Assembly: GCA_035655435.1 (NCBI GenBank)
Contig: DASRUN010000017.1
Location: 1-46,781 of the forward strand
Direction of reading: 5' to 3'
DNA from: UBA493 sp035655435
Lineage (GTDB): Archaea; Iainarchaeota; Iainarchaeia; Iainarchaeales; Iainarchaeaceae
DNA: 46,781 bases
The number at the start of each line of letters is the position of its first letter. Positions within the stretch are counted from its first letter, which is position 1. Of this stretch, positions 30,825-39,739 are shown piece by piece. The notes below the pieces were generated by a model that was not told where the DNA came from, did not search any database, and worked only from the letters and a program-made list of their open reading frames with translations. A program made the translations under genes and the position numbers.

Positions 30825-31852
30825 ACAAATTCATGAAAATGGCTCTCGAGGTTGCGGAAAAAGGAAGAGGGAAAACAGAGCCTAATCCCCTTGTTGGAGC
30901 GGTTATTGTAAAGGAAGAAAAGGTTATTGCAACCGGATTTCACGCACAATATGGGGGAAAGCACGCCGAAGAAGACGCAATAAAGAAAGCCGGCAGAAAA
31001 GCGAAAGGAGCAGACCTATATGTGACTCTGGAGCCGTGTAATCACTATGGAAAGCGCCCTCCATGCACAAAAACCATACTAAAATCAGGGGTAAAAAGAG
31101 TCTTTATTGCAATGAGAGATCCGAATAAAGGTTCTCTTAATGGAGCGGCGGAACTCAAAAAAAACGGAGTAAAAGTAATAACCGGAATAATGGAAAAAGA
31201 AGCAAAAAAACAGAATAACTTCTACATAACTGGGCTTGGCTCTGAGTTGCAAATAAGCATGAAAATCGCACTCACGGAGAAAGGTTTTATCACATGGGGA
31301 AATGGAAAAAGAAAAATTGTTTCAGGGAAAAACGCGTTTGAATTTACGCAAAAATTGCGGGAGAAAAGCGATGCGATTATAGTGGGAATTAACACCGTTA
31401 TCAAAGATGATCCAAAGCTTTCTGTTCGTGGAAACCCGAATAAGAATCCTGTGAGGGTTGTGCTTGACTCAAAACTTAGGATTCCTAAAAATGCAAAAAT
31501 ATTCTCCGAAAAAGGGGAAACAATAATTTTTTGCACGAACAAAGCTCCGCGAAAAAAAATCACGGAAATTTCAAAAAAAGCAATTGTAATAATTGCCGGG
31601 AAAAAAATAAACATTTACGAAATTGTACACGAACTTTACATGCTTGGATTGCGGAAAATACTTGTAGAACCTGGACAAAGAATTGCAACAAGCTTTTTGG
31701 AAAAAAAATTGTTTGACAAATTATATTTGATTGTATCCCAAAAGAAAATCAAAAAAGGAGTTGTGGGGTTCGGGTTAAAAAAGAAAGTAAGCGTTAAATT
31801 AGTGTCAACAAAAAAACTTGGAAAAGACACTTTAATGGTTTTGGAGAGATAA
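30821..31852 (+). CDS. ribD: Bifunctional riboflavin deaminase/reductase RibD
   Basis: 343 residues. N-terminal deaminase with zinc site HAE (48-50), PCNH (Cys73) and PPC (Cys82), the usual CMP/dCMP-deaminase layout; C-terminal reductase from about 145 with SMKIALTEKGFI, SDAIIVGINTVIKDDPKL and ILVEPGQ-type glycine loop. Most archaea use separate reductase-first enzymes, so a fused bacterial-type RibD suggests gene transfer. No other riboflavin gene is in the window. Confidence 0.88.
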   Translation: MNKFMKMALEVAEKGRGKTEPNPLVGAVIVKEEKVIATGFHAQYGGKHAEEDAIKKAGRKAKGADLYVTLEPCNHYGKRPPCTKTILKSGVKRVFIAMRDPNKGSLNGAAELKKNGVKVITGIMEKEAKKQNNFYITGLGSELQISMKIALTEKGFITWGNGKRKIVSGKNAFEFTQKLREKSDAIIVGINTVIKDDPKLSVRGNPNKNPVRVVLDSKLRIPKNAKIFSEKGETIIFCTNKAPRKKITEISKKAIVIIAGKKINIYEIVHELYMLGLRKILVEPGQRIATSFLEKKLFDKLYLIVSQKKIKKGVVGFGLKKKVSVKLVSTKKLGKDTLMVLER

Positions 31853-31855
31853 AAA

Positions 31856-32731
31856 ATGAAAATAGCAGTAACAGGCGCAAACGGAATGGTCGGAGCACTT
31901 CTGGTTAAAAAACTCAAAGAAAAAAAATTTGAAGTAATGGAACTTACACGCGCGAATTGTGATATTACAAATAAAGAAATGACAAAAAAAGCAATTAAAG
32001 GAGCTGATGTTGTTGTACACTGCGCGGCACAATTGGATGAAGATGCCGCGGACATGGAAGAAATCAACGTAAGAGGAACGGAAAATGTTCTTGAAGCTGC
32101 TTCAGCTGCAGGAGCAAAACAATTTGTTTTTTTGAGCAGCATAGCGGCATTTGGAAATACGCTTGGAATAAAGGATGAACAAACAAAACCAAATCCTGAA
32201 ACAAGGTATGAGAAAACAAAATGGGAAGCGGAAAAAAAAGTAATGGAATACCAGGAAGTTTTTCCGATAACAATATTCAGGCCAGCAATAATTGTTGGAA
32301 ATAATTATTATTGGAAAAAAATAATCAAAGTAATAGGAAAAGATTTTCCGCTTATTGGAGATGGAAAAAATAAGTGGCAGCTTGTTTGTTTAGAAGATGT
32401 GGTTGATGCAATAGTGTTCTCAATAAACAACGAAGACTGCTATGGAGAAATATTCATAATTGCGGAAAAAGAAGGAATGACATTGCGAGAGCTTGCAGAG
32501 TTCATAAGAAGCGAACTTGGAATGAAAAAACCTTTGAAAACAATTCCATTCTGGCTTGGTTCAGCAATAGCATTCATTAATGGATTTGTAAAAATAATTC
32601 CGTTGCTCAATCCTGCGTATTTGAAAAGAATGGCGCGCGATAGAAGATATTCAACAAAGAAATTGCAAAAAACAGGTTTTACACCAAAACTTTCGGGCAA
32701 AGAAGGATTGGAAAAAATTATTCACTTATAA
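31856..32731 (+). CDS. NAD-dependent epimerase/dehydratase, SDR extended type
   Basis: 291 residues. NAD-binding TGANGMVG (6-13), VVVHCAAQ, catalytic Ser in FLSSIAA and YEKTK (Tyr118, Lys122). The C-terminal region ends with a KTIPFWLGSAIAF-type substrate cap and resembles 3-beta-HSD-like or nucleotide-sugar epimerases. Its substrate is not determined. It ends 6 bp inside the convergent GGGP synthase gene. Confidence 0.82.
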   Translation: MKIAVTGANGMVGALLVKKLKEKKFEVMELTRANCDITNKEMTKKAIKGADVVVHCAAQLDEDAADMEEINVRGTENVLEAASAAGAKQFVFLSSIAAFGNTLGIKDEQTKPNPETRYEKTKWEAEKKVMEYQEVFPITIFRPAIIVGNNYYWKKIIKVIGKDFPLIGDGKNKWQLVCLEDVVDAIVFSINNEDCYGEIFIIAEKEGMTLRELAEFIRSELGMKKPLKTIPFWLGSAIAFINGFVKIIPLLNPAYLKRMARDRRYSTKKLQKTGFTPKLSGKEGLEKIIHL

Positions 32732-33505
32732 CTTTTCTTTTCCGGCCTTTGAAACGGCTTTTGCAAGTTTTTCCATTAAAATTTTTGCTTTAGAAAGATT
32801 ATCGGATTCGTCCTCAATCGCAGAACCAACATGAACAATATCAGCGCCGGCTTTAATGCAATCATACGCGTACTTATCATTTTTCACTCCGCCTGCAACC
32901 AAAAGAGGAATATCAATTAATTTTTTTGTATAAGAAATCATTTCCATTGGAGCGGGTTCTGGAGCACCTCCCCCTGATTCTAAAATAGCGAGCTTTGAAC
33001 CCATGTATTCTCCTGCAAGTGCGGTAATGCCTGCAAGATACGGAAGTTCTCTTGGAATTAAATGCGCTCTACCAACCCAGCCCACAGCTCTTCCGGGCTC
33101 AATAACAATATAAGAAGTTGGAATAACTTCTAAACCGGTTCTTTTTAACGGAGCAGCGGCTCCTATTTGCGCGCCGGAAATATAATAAGGATCCAAACTA
33201 TTCAACATGGACATAAAATAAATTGCATCAGCGTGCTTTGAAATCGAAGCAATATTTCCGGGAAATAAAATAACCGGCAAAGAACAATTATCTTTAATTT
33301 GTAAAATAGTTGAATCCAATAATTCTCCTTGTGCGCCGACAGAACCTCCAACCGCAATTGCATCAATTCCGGATTCTTGTGCAACCTTTGCAAGCTTTCC
33401 AGCTACTTTTGCATCCTGATTAGGAGGATCAATGACAGTAAACGCTAAACCCCCTTTCTCCTCAATGCGCTTCAAAATCTGCTTGTAAACCTTTCCTTCC
33501 TTCAT
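32726..33505 (-). CDS. Geranylgeranylglyceryl phosphate synthase
   Basis: 259 residues. First committed step of archaeal ether lipid synthesis: joins glycerol-1-phosphate to GGPP. TIM-barrel motifs: VIDPPNQD, AIAVGGSVGAQG, VILFPGNIASIS, YLAGITALAGEYMG, LAILESGGGAPEP, LLVAGGVKN and ADIVHVGSAIE. ATG 33505 abuts the divergent RPA-like gene's upstream region. A clear archaeal marker. Confidence 0.92.
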   Translation of the reverse strand: MKEGKVYKQILKRIEEKGGLAFTVIDPPNQDAKVAGKLAKVAQESGIDAIAVGGSVGAQGELLDSTILQIKDNCSLPVILFPGNIASISKHADAIYFMSMLNSLDPYYISGAQIGAAAPLKRTGLEVIPTSYIVIEPGRAVGWVGRAHLIPRELPYLAGITALAGEYMGSKLAILESGGGAPEPAPMEMISYTKKLIDIPLLVAGGVKNDKYAYDCIKAGADIVHVGSAIEDESDNLSKAKILMEKLAKAVSKAGKEKL

Positions 33506-33599
33506 GAAAAATCAACTAATAACTAGAACTCTAAAGGCTATAAAAAGGTTTTTCACGCAACAAATTTATAGTTTAACGTGTTCCATTGTTAAGATTAAA

Positions 33600-34421
33600 A
33601 TGAACACAGGAAAAAACCCCGAAGAACTCACACAGAGAATAGTTTCCAACTCCGGAAAATCAAGAGAAGAAGTTGTACAACTAATTAATATGAAAAAAGA
33701 AAAATTCTCGGGATTACTAACTGATTCTGGGGCGGCTTTCATGATTGCAAAAGAATTGGGAGTTGAACTCGAAGCCGAAAACCGAGAAAATACAAAAATT
33801 TCCGAACTAAAAGAAGGAATGAACAATGTTGATGTAACTGGCCGCATCAAAAAAACTTTTGCGCCAAAAGAATTCGAAAAAAACGGGCGCAAAGGAAAAC
33901 TCCAAAGCCTTCTCCTATGGGATGGGTCGGGAGAAATACGGGCAACGCTTTGGAACAATGATGCGGAAAAATTTAATTCAAAAAAAATGCAAAAAGGAAC
34001 ATGCCTAAAAATTACAAACTGTACAATTGGATCGTACAACGGAACATTACAATTAAACACGAATTATAATAGTTCATTCGAAGAAACTGATTCTATTGAA
34101 ATTCCGAAATTGGATTCCGGACACAAAAGCATAACAGAACTTGATTCAAACATGAATGATGTTTCCGTAAAAGTTAAAATCAAAAAAACCTTTGAGGCAA
34201 AAGAATTTGAAAATGAAAAAGGAAAGGGAAAAGTAATGAACTTTTTTGTAAGCGAAGGCGCGAATGAAATGCGCGCAACCGCTTGGAACGAAATCTGTGA
34301 TTTAGTAGAAGAAATAGGCGAAGGGGAAAATGTAATTATTGAAGGGGCTTACACAAAAGAAGGAAGAAACGGAATAGAATTGCATTTGGGTTGGAGTTCG
34401 AGGATAGTAAAGCAGGATTAA
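33600..34421 (+). CDS. RPA-like single-stranded DNA-binding protein, two OB-folds
   Basis: 273 residues from ATG 33600, placed by a TATA box ATTTATAG about 30 nt upstream. N-terminal helical segment with PEELTQRIVSNSGKSREEVV, then two OB-folds (about 66-165 and 178-270), each with a KxKKTFxxKEFE start and an AT(L/A)WN strand: RATLWNNDAEKF and RATAWNEICDLV. It would coat ssDNA for RadA, encoded 500 bp downstream. Confidence 0.85.
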   Translation: MNTGKNPEELTQRIVSNSGKSREEVVQLINMKKEKFSGLLTDSGAAFMIAKELGVELEAENRENTKISELKEGMNNVDVTGRIKKTFAPKEFEKNGRKGKLQSLLLWDGSGEIRATLWNNDAEKFNSKKMQKGTCLKITNCTIGSYNGTLQLNTNYNSSFEETDSIEIPKLDSGHKSITELDSNMNDVSVKVKIKKTFEAKEFENEKGKGKVMNFFVSEGANEMRATAWNEICDLVEEIGEGENVIIEGAYTKEGRNGIELHLGWSSRIVKQD

Positions 34422-34705
34422 TCTGTTTCTTTGACGTGATGAAGTTTTCCTTCCGGTTTTCTTCTTTGGTTTTTTCGCTGATCAAAATCTTGCGGAACTT
34501 TTTCCGGAAGAAGTTTACCAAAATCCTCAATTTGCTTGAGGCGCCTTGTGGAGTAGCCCTTATCTTCTCCTCTTTTATCTTGAGTACTAAATCTTTCTCC
34601 GGGAGCGCGATAATGTCTGCCGTCAGAATCAACACGGGAAAATGCGCTTCCAATTTGATCTGGAAATTTTACAATTGGTTTTCTTTTAGGAAGTTTCAGA
34701 GGCAT
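34418..34705 (-). CDS. Hypothetical hydrophilic protein, 95 aa
   Basis: ATG 34705 lies about 25 nt after a TATA-like TTAAATAC on the minus strand. Very polar and basic, without predicted globular features: SRVDSDGRHYRAPGERFSTQ, then DKGYSTRRLKQIEDFGKLLP, then a Lys/Arg tail. No family recognised. It overlaps the end of the RPA-like gene by 4 nt. Confidence 0.5.
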   Translation of the reverse strand: MPLKLPKRKPIVKFPDQIGSAFSRVDSDGRHYRAPGERFSTQDKRGEDKGYSTRRLKQIEDFGKLLPEKVPQDFDQRKNQRRKPEGKLHHVKETD

Positions 34706-34789
34706 TTAATAATAAAGTATTTTTTGTATTTAATCCTTGGTTTTCGCAAAAGAACAACTAAGTGGCATCGAACGAAGTGAAGATGGCAC

Positions 34790-34836
34790 AGGTCTGACGG
34801 CGGACCTCTCCGCCGTTTCGCACCGGCACCGAGGTC
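34790..34836. other. GC-rich element with mutually exclusive hairpins, radA upstream
   Basis: ACGGCGGA-CCTC-TCCGCCGT (34797-34816) is a strong hairpin. GACCTC in its loop region (34803-34808) can instead pair with AGGTC at 34790-34794 or GAGGTC at 34831-34836. The element lies between two divergent promoters, upstream of the radA TATA box (ATTTATAAAG, 34844-34853), so it is not obviously in the radA mRNA. Confidence 0.45.
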
Positions 34837-34843
34837 TAAAATT

Positions 34844-34946
34844 ATTTATAAAGGAAAGAACCATATTATACTAGTTCTCGCGTTCACGGGAAAATTCCAC
34901 AGCCAGGGAATGTTCTCAAACAGGCGCAGAGGCAGGAGGAATTAAA
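34844..34946 (+). promoter_or_regulatory. radA promoter and leader with an 11-codon ORF
   Basis: TATA at 34844-34853; the leader is about 70-80 nt. An ORF ATG 34910 to TAA 34943-34945 ends one base before the radA start and encodes an Arg-rich peptide (MFSNRRRGRRN). The radA ribosome binding site GGAGGAA is inside it. A weak stem ATTCC/GGAAT precedes it. Confidence 0.45.
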
Positions 34947-35894
34947 ATGGCTAAAAAAATAACAACAATAGAGGATTTGCCGGGCGTAGGACCGCAGGCA
35001 AGCGAAAAACTAATTAGCGCGGGATACAAAACCCTGGAAAATATTGCAGTAGCATCCCCAAAAGAACTAATTGAAATAGCGGGGTTAGGAGAAGGAACTG
35101 CGGATAAAGCAATTAAAGCGGCACGCGACGCCCTTGAAATGGGATATGAAACCGCGGCAGTTCTCGCGGAAAAAAGAAAACTTGTGGGAAAACTCACAAT
35201 GGGAAGCAAAGAAGTTGACACTCTTATTGGAGGGGGAATAGAAACCCAAAGCATTACAGAAATATACGGAAAATTCGCATCAGGAAAAACACAATGGTGC
35301 TTCCAAACCGCTGTAACAGTACAACTCCCAAAAGAACAAGGGGGTTTAGAAGGCGGCTGTCTCTATATTGATTCGGAAAACAGTTTCAGGCCGGAAAGGA
35401 TTTCGGCAATAGCACTAAACCACGGTTTAAACCCGGATGAAGTAATGCAAAACATTTACGTTGCAAGAGCATACAATTCAGATCATCAAATGCTACTTGT
35501 TGACAAGGCAGAAGAAATGGTGAAAGAAAAAAACATTAAATTAGTAATCGTTGATTCTTTGACATCCCAATTCAGATCGGAATTTGTCGGAAGAGGAACG
35601 CTTGCGGAAAGACAACAGAAACTCAACAAACACATGAGGGCGCTACAAAAACTGGCGGAAATGAACAACATAGTTGTATTGGTCACAAACCAAGTAATGG
35701 AAAGACCGGACATAATGTTCGGAGATCCAACAGCCCCTATTGGAGGAAATATTGTGGCACACGCATCCAAAACAAGACTCTACTTGAGGAAAAGCAAGGA
35801 AGATAAAAGAGTTGCAAAACTCGTTGATTCCCCATCACTTCCGGACGGAGAGGCAATTTATAGAGTAACAGAAAACGGAATAGAGGATATTTAA
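34947..35894 (+). CDS. radA: Recombinase RadA
   Basis: 315 residues. Archaeal RecA/Rad51 homologue that forms filaments on ssDNA and drives strand exchange. Helix-hairpin-helix at the N-terminus (LPGVGPQASEKLISAGYKTL, residues 11-30), Walker A GKFASGKTQ (108-116), IVDSLTSQFR as Walker B, and the L2 region with NQVMERPDIMFGDPTAPIGG. Intein-free, although RadA is a frequent intein host. Confidence 0.96.
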   Translation: MAKKITTIEDLPGVGPQASEKLISAGYKTLENIAVASPKELIEIAGLGEGTADKAIKAARDALEMGYETAAVLAEKRKLVGKLTMGSKEVDTLIGGGIETQSITEIYGKFASGKTQWCFQTAVTVQLPKEQGGLEGGCLYIDSENSFRPERISAIALNHGLNPDEVMQNIYVARAYNSDHQMLLVDKAEEMVKEKNIKLVIVDSLTSQFRSEFVGRGTLAERQQKLNKHMRALQKLAEMNNIVVLVTNQVMERPDIMFGDPTAPIGGNIVAHASKTRLYLRKSKEDKRVAKLVDSPSLPDGEAIYRVTENGIEDI

Positions 35895-35898
35895 GTAA

Positions 35899-35916
35899 AA
35901 AGCCCGCAAGGGCTTT
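35899..35916 (+). terminator. Intrinsic-type terminator after radA
   Basis: AAAGCCC-GCAA-GGGCTTT: a 7-bp stem capped by a GCAA tetraloop and followed by T-residues. It sits between the convergent radA and pus10 genes and may work in both directions. Confidence 0.7.
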
Positions 35917-35922
35917 TTCAAT

Positions 35923-36906
35923 TTATTTTTCAAAAACTATTTCCACAACATCCAATTCAACACACTTACAATCCTTTCCCAAAAATGAAGAAACACTTGG
36001 AGTTGTTCTCTTATTATCCCCAGAAATAAATTCCTTAACATACAAACCGTGCGAAGCAAGAACCTTTATAGCGAAAGTGTTTCCGTCAACAAAAGTTTTC
36101 TCTAAAACACGACCATACTTTGCCCTTTCTTTTTCAACGCGTCTTTTCTGCACACGCTCAGGGGTCAATTGTGCAATATCAAATTGTTTTTTAGGAATCT
36201 TAGACAGATCTTTTGCGGTTATTTTTGATTCACAAACACATTTTGCCAAATAAACTTTTTCAAAAGGAGAATTCTTCAAAAAAACAACCCTTTCTTTCGA
36301 AGAAAATTTTAAATCCCTAACCGAAATTTTTTCTTTAAATGCTTTGTTTGTTTTTTCTTCTAACTTTTTCAAATCCGCTCTGCGCTTTTTTGGTTCAACA
36401 AGTTCAAAAACAAAAGGCCTGCCTTCTCCAAGCATTCTAACATCGACATCTTCTCTCCCCGCACCATGGAACTTTGATTCTTTGGAATCGAAAACCGGAA
36501 AAAACTCTTTCTCAAGAAGCTCCTGCACGGAATCGTCGGAAAGTTTTCCTGTTTGCGAACAAAAATCGCAACCCCTGCCTTTACACTTATAACAATAATA
36601 AAACGTCTGCGCAATTTCCCTTGAAAACTTGTTGTAAAAACCTTCAATAAAAACACTTGAAATCGAGGTTTCTATAAAACCGCGATCGAGTTGAATGAGA
36701 AGATAAATATCATAATTATCCCTGGCGTTCTTTGCGGAAAAATTTTTTTCAATAAATTCAACCAATTGCTTTCTCAAATCGATTTTTGACTCAGGGTTCA
36801 GAGAAGAGACACCTATTTCAAAAAAATCAAATTCAATAGGAGAAATGATTTCGGAAATAGCTTTGGCTACGAATTCAAAAGAATTGTCCGGAAATGGGGT
36901 TTTCAT
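35923..36906 (-). CDS. pus10: tRNA pseudouridine synthase Pus10
   Basis: 327 residues. Makes pseudouridine 54/55 in archaeal tRNA. A zinc-binding module is visible as CYKCKGRGCDFCSQ (with a preceding YY), then the catalytic domain with SKFHGAGREDVDVRMLGEGR containing the catalytic Asp and RPFVFELVEPKKR. The N-terminal THUMP-like part is short. Terminates close to radA. Confidence 0.9.
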   Translation of the reverse strand: MKTPFPDNSFEFVAKAISEIISPIEFDFFEIGVSSLNPESKIDLRKQLVEFIEKNFSAKNARDNYDIYLLIQLDRGFIETSISSVFIEGFYNKFSREIAQTFYYCYKCKGRGCDFCSQTGKLSDDSVQELLEKEFFPVFDSKESKFHGAGREDVDVRMLGEGRPFVFELVEPKKRRADLKKLEEKTNKAFKEKISVRDLKFSSKERVVFLKNSPFEKVYLAKCVCESKITAKDLSKIPKKQFDIAQLTPERVQKRRVEKERAKYGRVLEKTFVDGNTFAIKVLASHGLYVKEFISGDNKRTTPSVSSFLGKDCKCVELDVVEIVFEK

Positions 36907-36957
36907 CAGAAACTTGGATAGGGATATGGAAAAAAGGGTTTGCTTGGGAAAAGCATG

Positions 36958-37326
36958 TTAATAGTCCTCGGGAGAAATTCCCTGCATTCTAATGCTGCAC
37001 ACCAATTTCGATTTTATGCCTGCTTTTTGGAGCGCGGCAATGAGCTCTTCTGATTCGGCACCCGGATTAAGAATAACCTCTTTCAAACCAATTTTTTTGA
37101 AATCCTCCAACAAAGTCAAAGTAACTTTTGAAGGAATGTAAATTGAAACTAGATCTGGCTTTTCGGGAACATCGTTTATTGAGGAGTAACATTTCACTCC
37201 TTCAATTGCTTTTTCAACAGGATTAATTGGGAAAACTTTCCAACCAAGATCTTTGTAAACGCGGACACATTTGTTGCCGAATTTTTCTTTGTTCGCGGAA
37301 GCTCCAATAATTGCAATTGAACGCAT
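36958..37326 (-). CDS. CoA-binding domain protein
   Basis: 122 residues. Rossmann-type CoA-binding fold: IAIIGASANKEKFGNK, KVFPINPVEKAIEGVKCY, PDLVSIYIPSK, and VILNPGAESEEL. The domain alone occurs in all domains of life, and its role in isolation is unclear. Lies between pus10 and the malic enzyme. Confidence 0.85.
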   Translation of the reverse strand: MRSIAIIGASANKEKFGNKCVRVYKDLGWKVFPINPVEKAIEGVKCYSSINDVPEKPDLVSIYIPSKVTLTLLEDFKKIGLKEVILNPGAESEELIAALQKAGIKSKLVCSIRMQGISPEDY

Positions 37327-37390
37327 ACAAAAAAAATACCATGATTAAATTTTTATTTTGAAAGCATTGAAATTCAAATTCACAATACAA

Positions 37391-38554
37391 TCATTTGCTT
37401 TCCGCAATTGCGCGCGCAACATTTTTCACAACATTTTTGTCAAAAACGTTCGGAAGAATTTTCTCGATTGTTGGATTGCTTATTGTATTCGCGAGCGCAT
37501 AAGCCGCGCGGATTTTCATATTATTTGTAACACGAGAGGCTTTCGAATCGAGGAGCCCCCTGAAAACGCCCGGAAACGCAAGAGCATTGTTCACTTGATT
37601 CGGAAAATCGCTTCTTCCTGTTGCAACAATTTTTGCACCGGCTTTTTTTGCAATATCCGGCATTATTTCAGGAACAGGATTTGCCATCGCAAAAACAATG
37701 GAATCCTTTGCCATTGAACGGATCATTTCTTCGGTAACAATGTTTCCTTTCGAAACCCCGATGAAAACATCCGCGCCTTTCAAAGCATCGGCAAGAGAAC
37801 CCTTCTTATTTTCCCTATTGCTTATTTCGGCAAGCTTCAATTTGTAATCGTCCATATCAGTTCGGCTTTTATGAATAATTCCCTTGCTGTCGCACACAAT
37901 CACATCCCTCACGCTAGTGCACACATTCAAATTGGAATCTCCAAAACAAACTAAAAAATTTGCAATGGCTGTTCCCGCGGCCCCTGCTCCGTTGATTACA
38001 ACCTTTAACCTTGCCAAATCCTTTCCAAGGGCTTTTGCGGAATTAATTAAAGCAGCGAGAACAACAATTGCAGTTCCGTGCTGATCGTCATGCATAACAG
38101 GAATGCCGATATTCTGGAGTTTTTCCTCAACCTCAAAACAGCGCGGAGCACTAATGTCCTCAAGATTTATTCCCCCAAAAACAGGAGAAATATTCTTTAC
38201 AATGAAAACAATTTCATCAACATTCTGTGTTTTCAATGCAATAGGAAACGCATCAACTCCCGCAAATTCCTTCAAAAGAAGTGCCTTTCCTTCCATCACT
38301 GGAAGAGAGGCCTCGGCCCCAATATTACCCAACCCAAGAACGGAGGAACCGTCCGTTACAATTGCAACGGTGTTTCCTTTCATAGTATAATCAAAAACTT
38401 TTTTTGGAGAAGAAGCTATTTCCAAACAAGGTTCTGCGACGCCGGGAGTGTAAAGAAGGGAAAGGTCTTCCATTGTTTTAACCGGAATTTTGGAGTTAAC
38501 GGTTAATTTTCCCCTTAATTTTTCATGTAATTTTAAGGCAGGAGATTTTTCCAT
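37391..38554 (-). CDS. NAD(P)-dependent malic enzyme
   Basis: 387 residues, the short prokaryotic form without a phosphotransacetylase domain. Oxidative decarboxylation of malate to pyruvate. Motifs: SLLYTPGVAEPC, TDGSSVLGLGNIG, MEGKALLLKEFAGVDA, MHDDQHGTA, VVINGAGAAGTAIA as the nucleotide-binding loop, and FAMANPVPEI. Together with nearby thiol enzymes it could supply NADPH to thioredoxin reductase, which is inference. Confidence 0.9.
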   Translation of the reverse strand: MEKSPALKLHEKLRGKLTVNSKIPVKTMEDLSLLYTPGVAEPCLEIASSPKKVFDYTMKGNTVAIVTDGSSVLGLGNIGAEASLPVMEGKALLLKEFAGVDAFPIALKTQNVDEIVFIVKNISPVFGGINLEDISAPRCFEVEEKLQNIGIPVMHDDQHGTAIVVLAALINSAKALGKDLARLKVVINGAGAAGTAIANFLVCFGDSNLNVCTSVRDVIVCDSKGIIHKSRTDMDDYKLKLAEISNRENKKGSLADALKGADVFIGVSKGNIVTEEMIRSMAKDSIVFAMANPVPEIMPDIAKKAGAKIVATGRSDFPNQVNNALAFPGVFRGLLDSKASRVTNNMKIRAAYALANTISNPTIEKILPNVFDKNVVKNVARAIAESK

Positions 38555-38563
38555 GGAAAATCA

Positions 38564-39487
38564 CTAGTGTTGGTCCATTGCAGAATTATTGTTGATAAAC
38601 TCGTAAGCGGAAAAAGCGGCTATAACACCCTCGGAAGCGCCGGTAATAGCCTGCTTAAAATGCCTGTTCACGACATCGCCCGCGGCATAAACTCCTTGAA
38701 CATTTGTTTTTGACTCAACATCAATTAGTATTTCCTTTTTTTCATCAACCTTAACCCCGATTTTTTCGGCAAGCTCCGAATTCGGAAGAGCGCCTATTTC
38801 AATGAAAACACCGTCAAGCTTGAGCTGTCCGCCTTCCTTGAACTTTATTCCCGTGACAAATTTTTCCCCAAAAATTTCTAAAACATTTTTTTTGAGCATT
38901 AATTCAATGTTTGCTTTTTGCACAACTCTCTCCCCATTAATCGGTTCAGGCCGGATTTTTTCGCCGCGATAAATAATATAAACTTTTTTTGCGTACTCTG
39001 AAAGAAGCAAGGCTTCCTTTGCCGCGGAATCGGAACCTCCTATAACAGCAACAATTTTTCCCTTGAAAAGAGCCGCATCGCAAACCGCGCAATAGCTGAC
39101 GCCCTTGTTTTCAAATTCTTTTTCTCCGGGAACATTAAGTTTTCTTCTCGTTGTTCCTGTTGCAAACAAAATTGTTTTAGCCTCATACTCTTTCCTATCA
39201 CTGGTTTTTACAACAAAACCTAATTTTGATTTTTTGGAAACATCAACAACTTTATCATTCACAATTTTAACATCATTGGCTTTTACATGATCCTGGAGTT
39301 TTTCTCCGAGATCCCAACCGGTTATTGCCTTTTCACCGGGCCAATTTTCAACAATGTGCGTGTTAACTATTGTTCCGCCGATCAATTCTCCGATAACCAA
39401 AGTCTTTAATCTGAAGCGCGCGGCATAAACTGCCGCCGGAAGACCAGCGGAACCGGCGCCGATCACAATGAAATCATATTTATCCAT
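38564..39487 (-). CDS. trxB: Thioredoxin reductase
   Basis: 307 residues, standard length. FAD motif GAGSAGLPAA, redox disulfide CAVC (Cys133, Cys136) in GVSYCAVCDAALF, NADPH motif IGGSDSAAKEA, and C-terminal GVYAAGDVV. It keeps thioredoxin-like proteins reduced. The next gene encodes a glutaredoxin-like protein. Confidence 0.92.
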   Translation of the reverse strand: MDKYDFIVIGAGSAGLPAAVYAARFRLKTLVIGELIGGTIVNTHIVENWPGEKAITGWDLGEKLQDHVKANDVKIVNDKVVDVSKKSKLGFVVKTSDRKEYEAKTILFATGTTRRKLNVPGEKEFENKGVSYCAVCDAALFKGKIVAVIGGSDSAAKEALLLSEYAKKVYIIYRGEKIRPEPINGERVVQKANIELMLKKNVLEIFGEKFVTGIKFKEGGQLKLDGVFIEIGALPNSELAEKIGVKVDEKKEILIDVESKTNVQGVYAAGDVVNRHFKQAITGASEGVIAAFSAYEFINNNSAMDQH

Positions 39488-39505
39488 TTTTCACACCCAA
39501 CAAAA

Positions 39506-39739
39506 TTACAATCCCAACGCTTCCTTAAGTGCGGGCTTGTCAAAGCCGACAATTATTTTCCCGTTTATTTCCAAAACAGGAACGCCCAATTGACCTGATT
39601 TTTCAAACATTTCCTGAGCCTTGGATTGATCCGCGGCAACATTAATTTCCTTGTACTCCACATTATTTTCCTTAAAATATGCCTTTGCCAATTTGCAGTA
39701 AGTGCATGTAGGAGTTGTGTATATCGTGACTTTGCCCAA
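39506..39739 (-). CDS. Glutaredoxin-like/NrdH-type redox protein
   Basis: 77 residues from a TTG start (39739-39737); no ATG is available and a TATA-like GTTTTTATAG is upstream. Active site CTYC (Cys12, Cys15) in TTPTCTYCKLAK, and the cis-Pro GVPVLEI and GFD motif. It would be the electron acceptor for the adjacent TrxB. The T-rich 140-bp gap upstream is the 3' end of the next gene's transcript. Confidence 0.87.
   Translation of the reverse strand: MGKVTIYTTPTCTYCKLAKAYFKENNVEYKEINVAADQSKAQEMFEKSGQLGVPVLEINGKIIVGFDKPALKEALGL

Noticed and set aside
34391..34780. 129-codon plus-strand frame after the RPA-like gene
   Set aside because: Phe/Ser-rich antisense of the small hydrophilic minus-strand gene, which has a TATA box at the right distance.
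34947..35894. Intein in RadA
   Set aside because: RadA is a common intein host, but the Walker A and L2 regions here are continuous and the length is normal.
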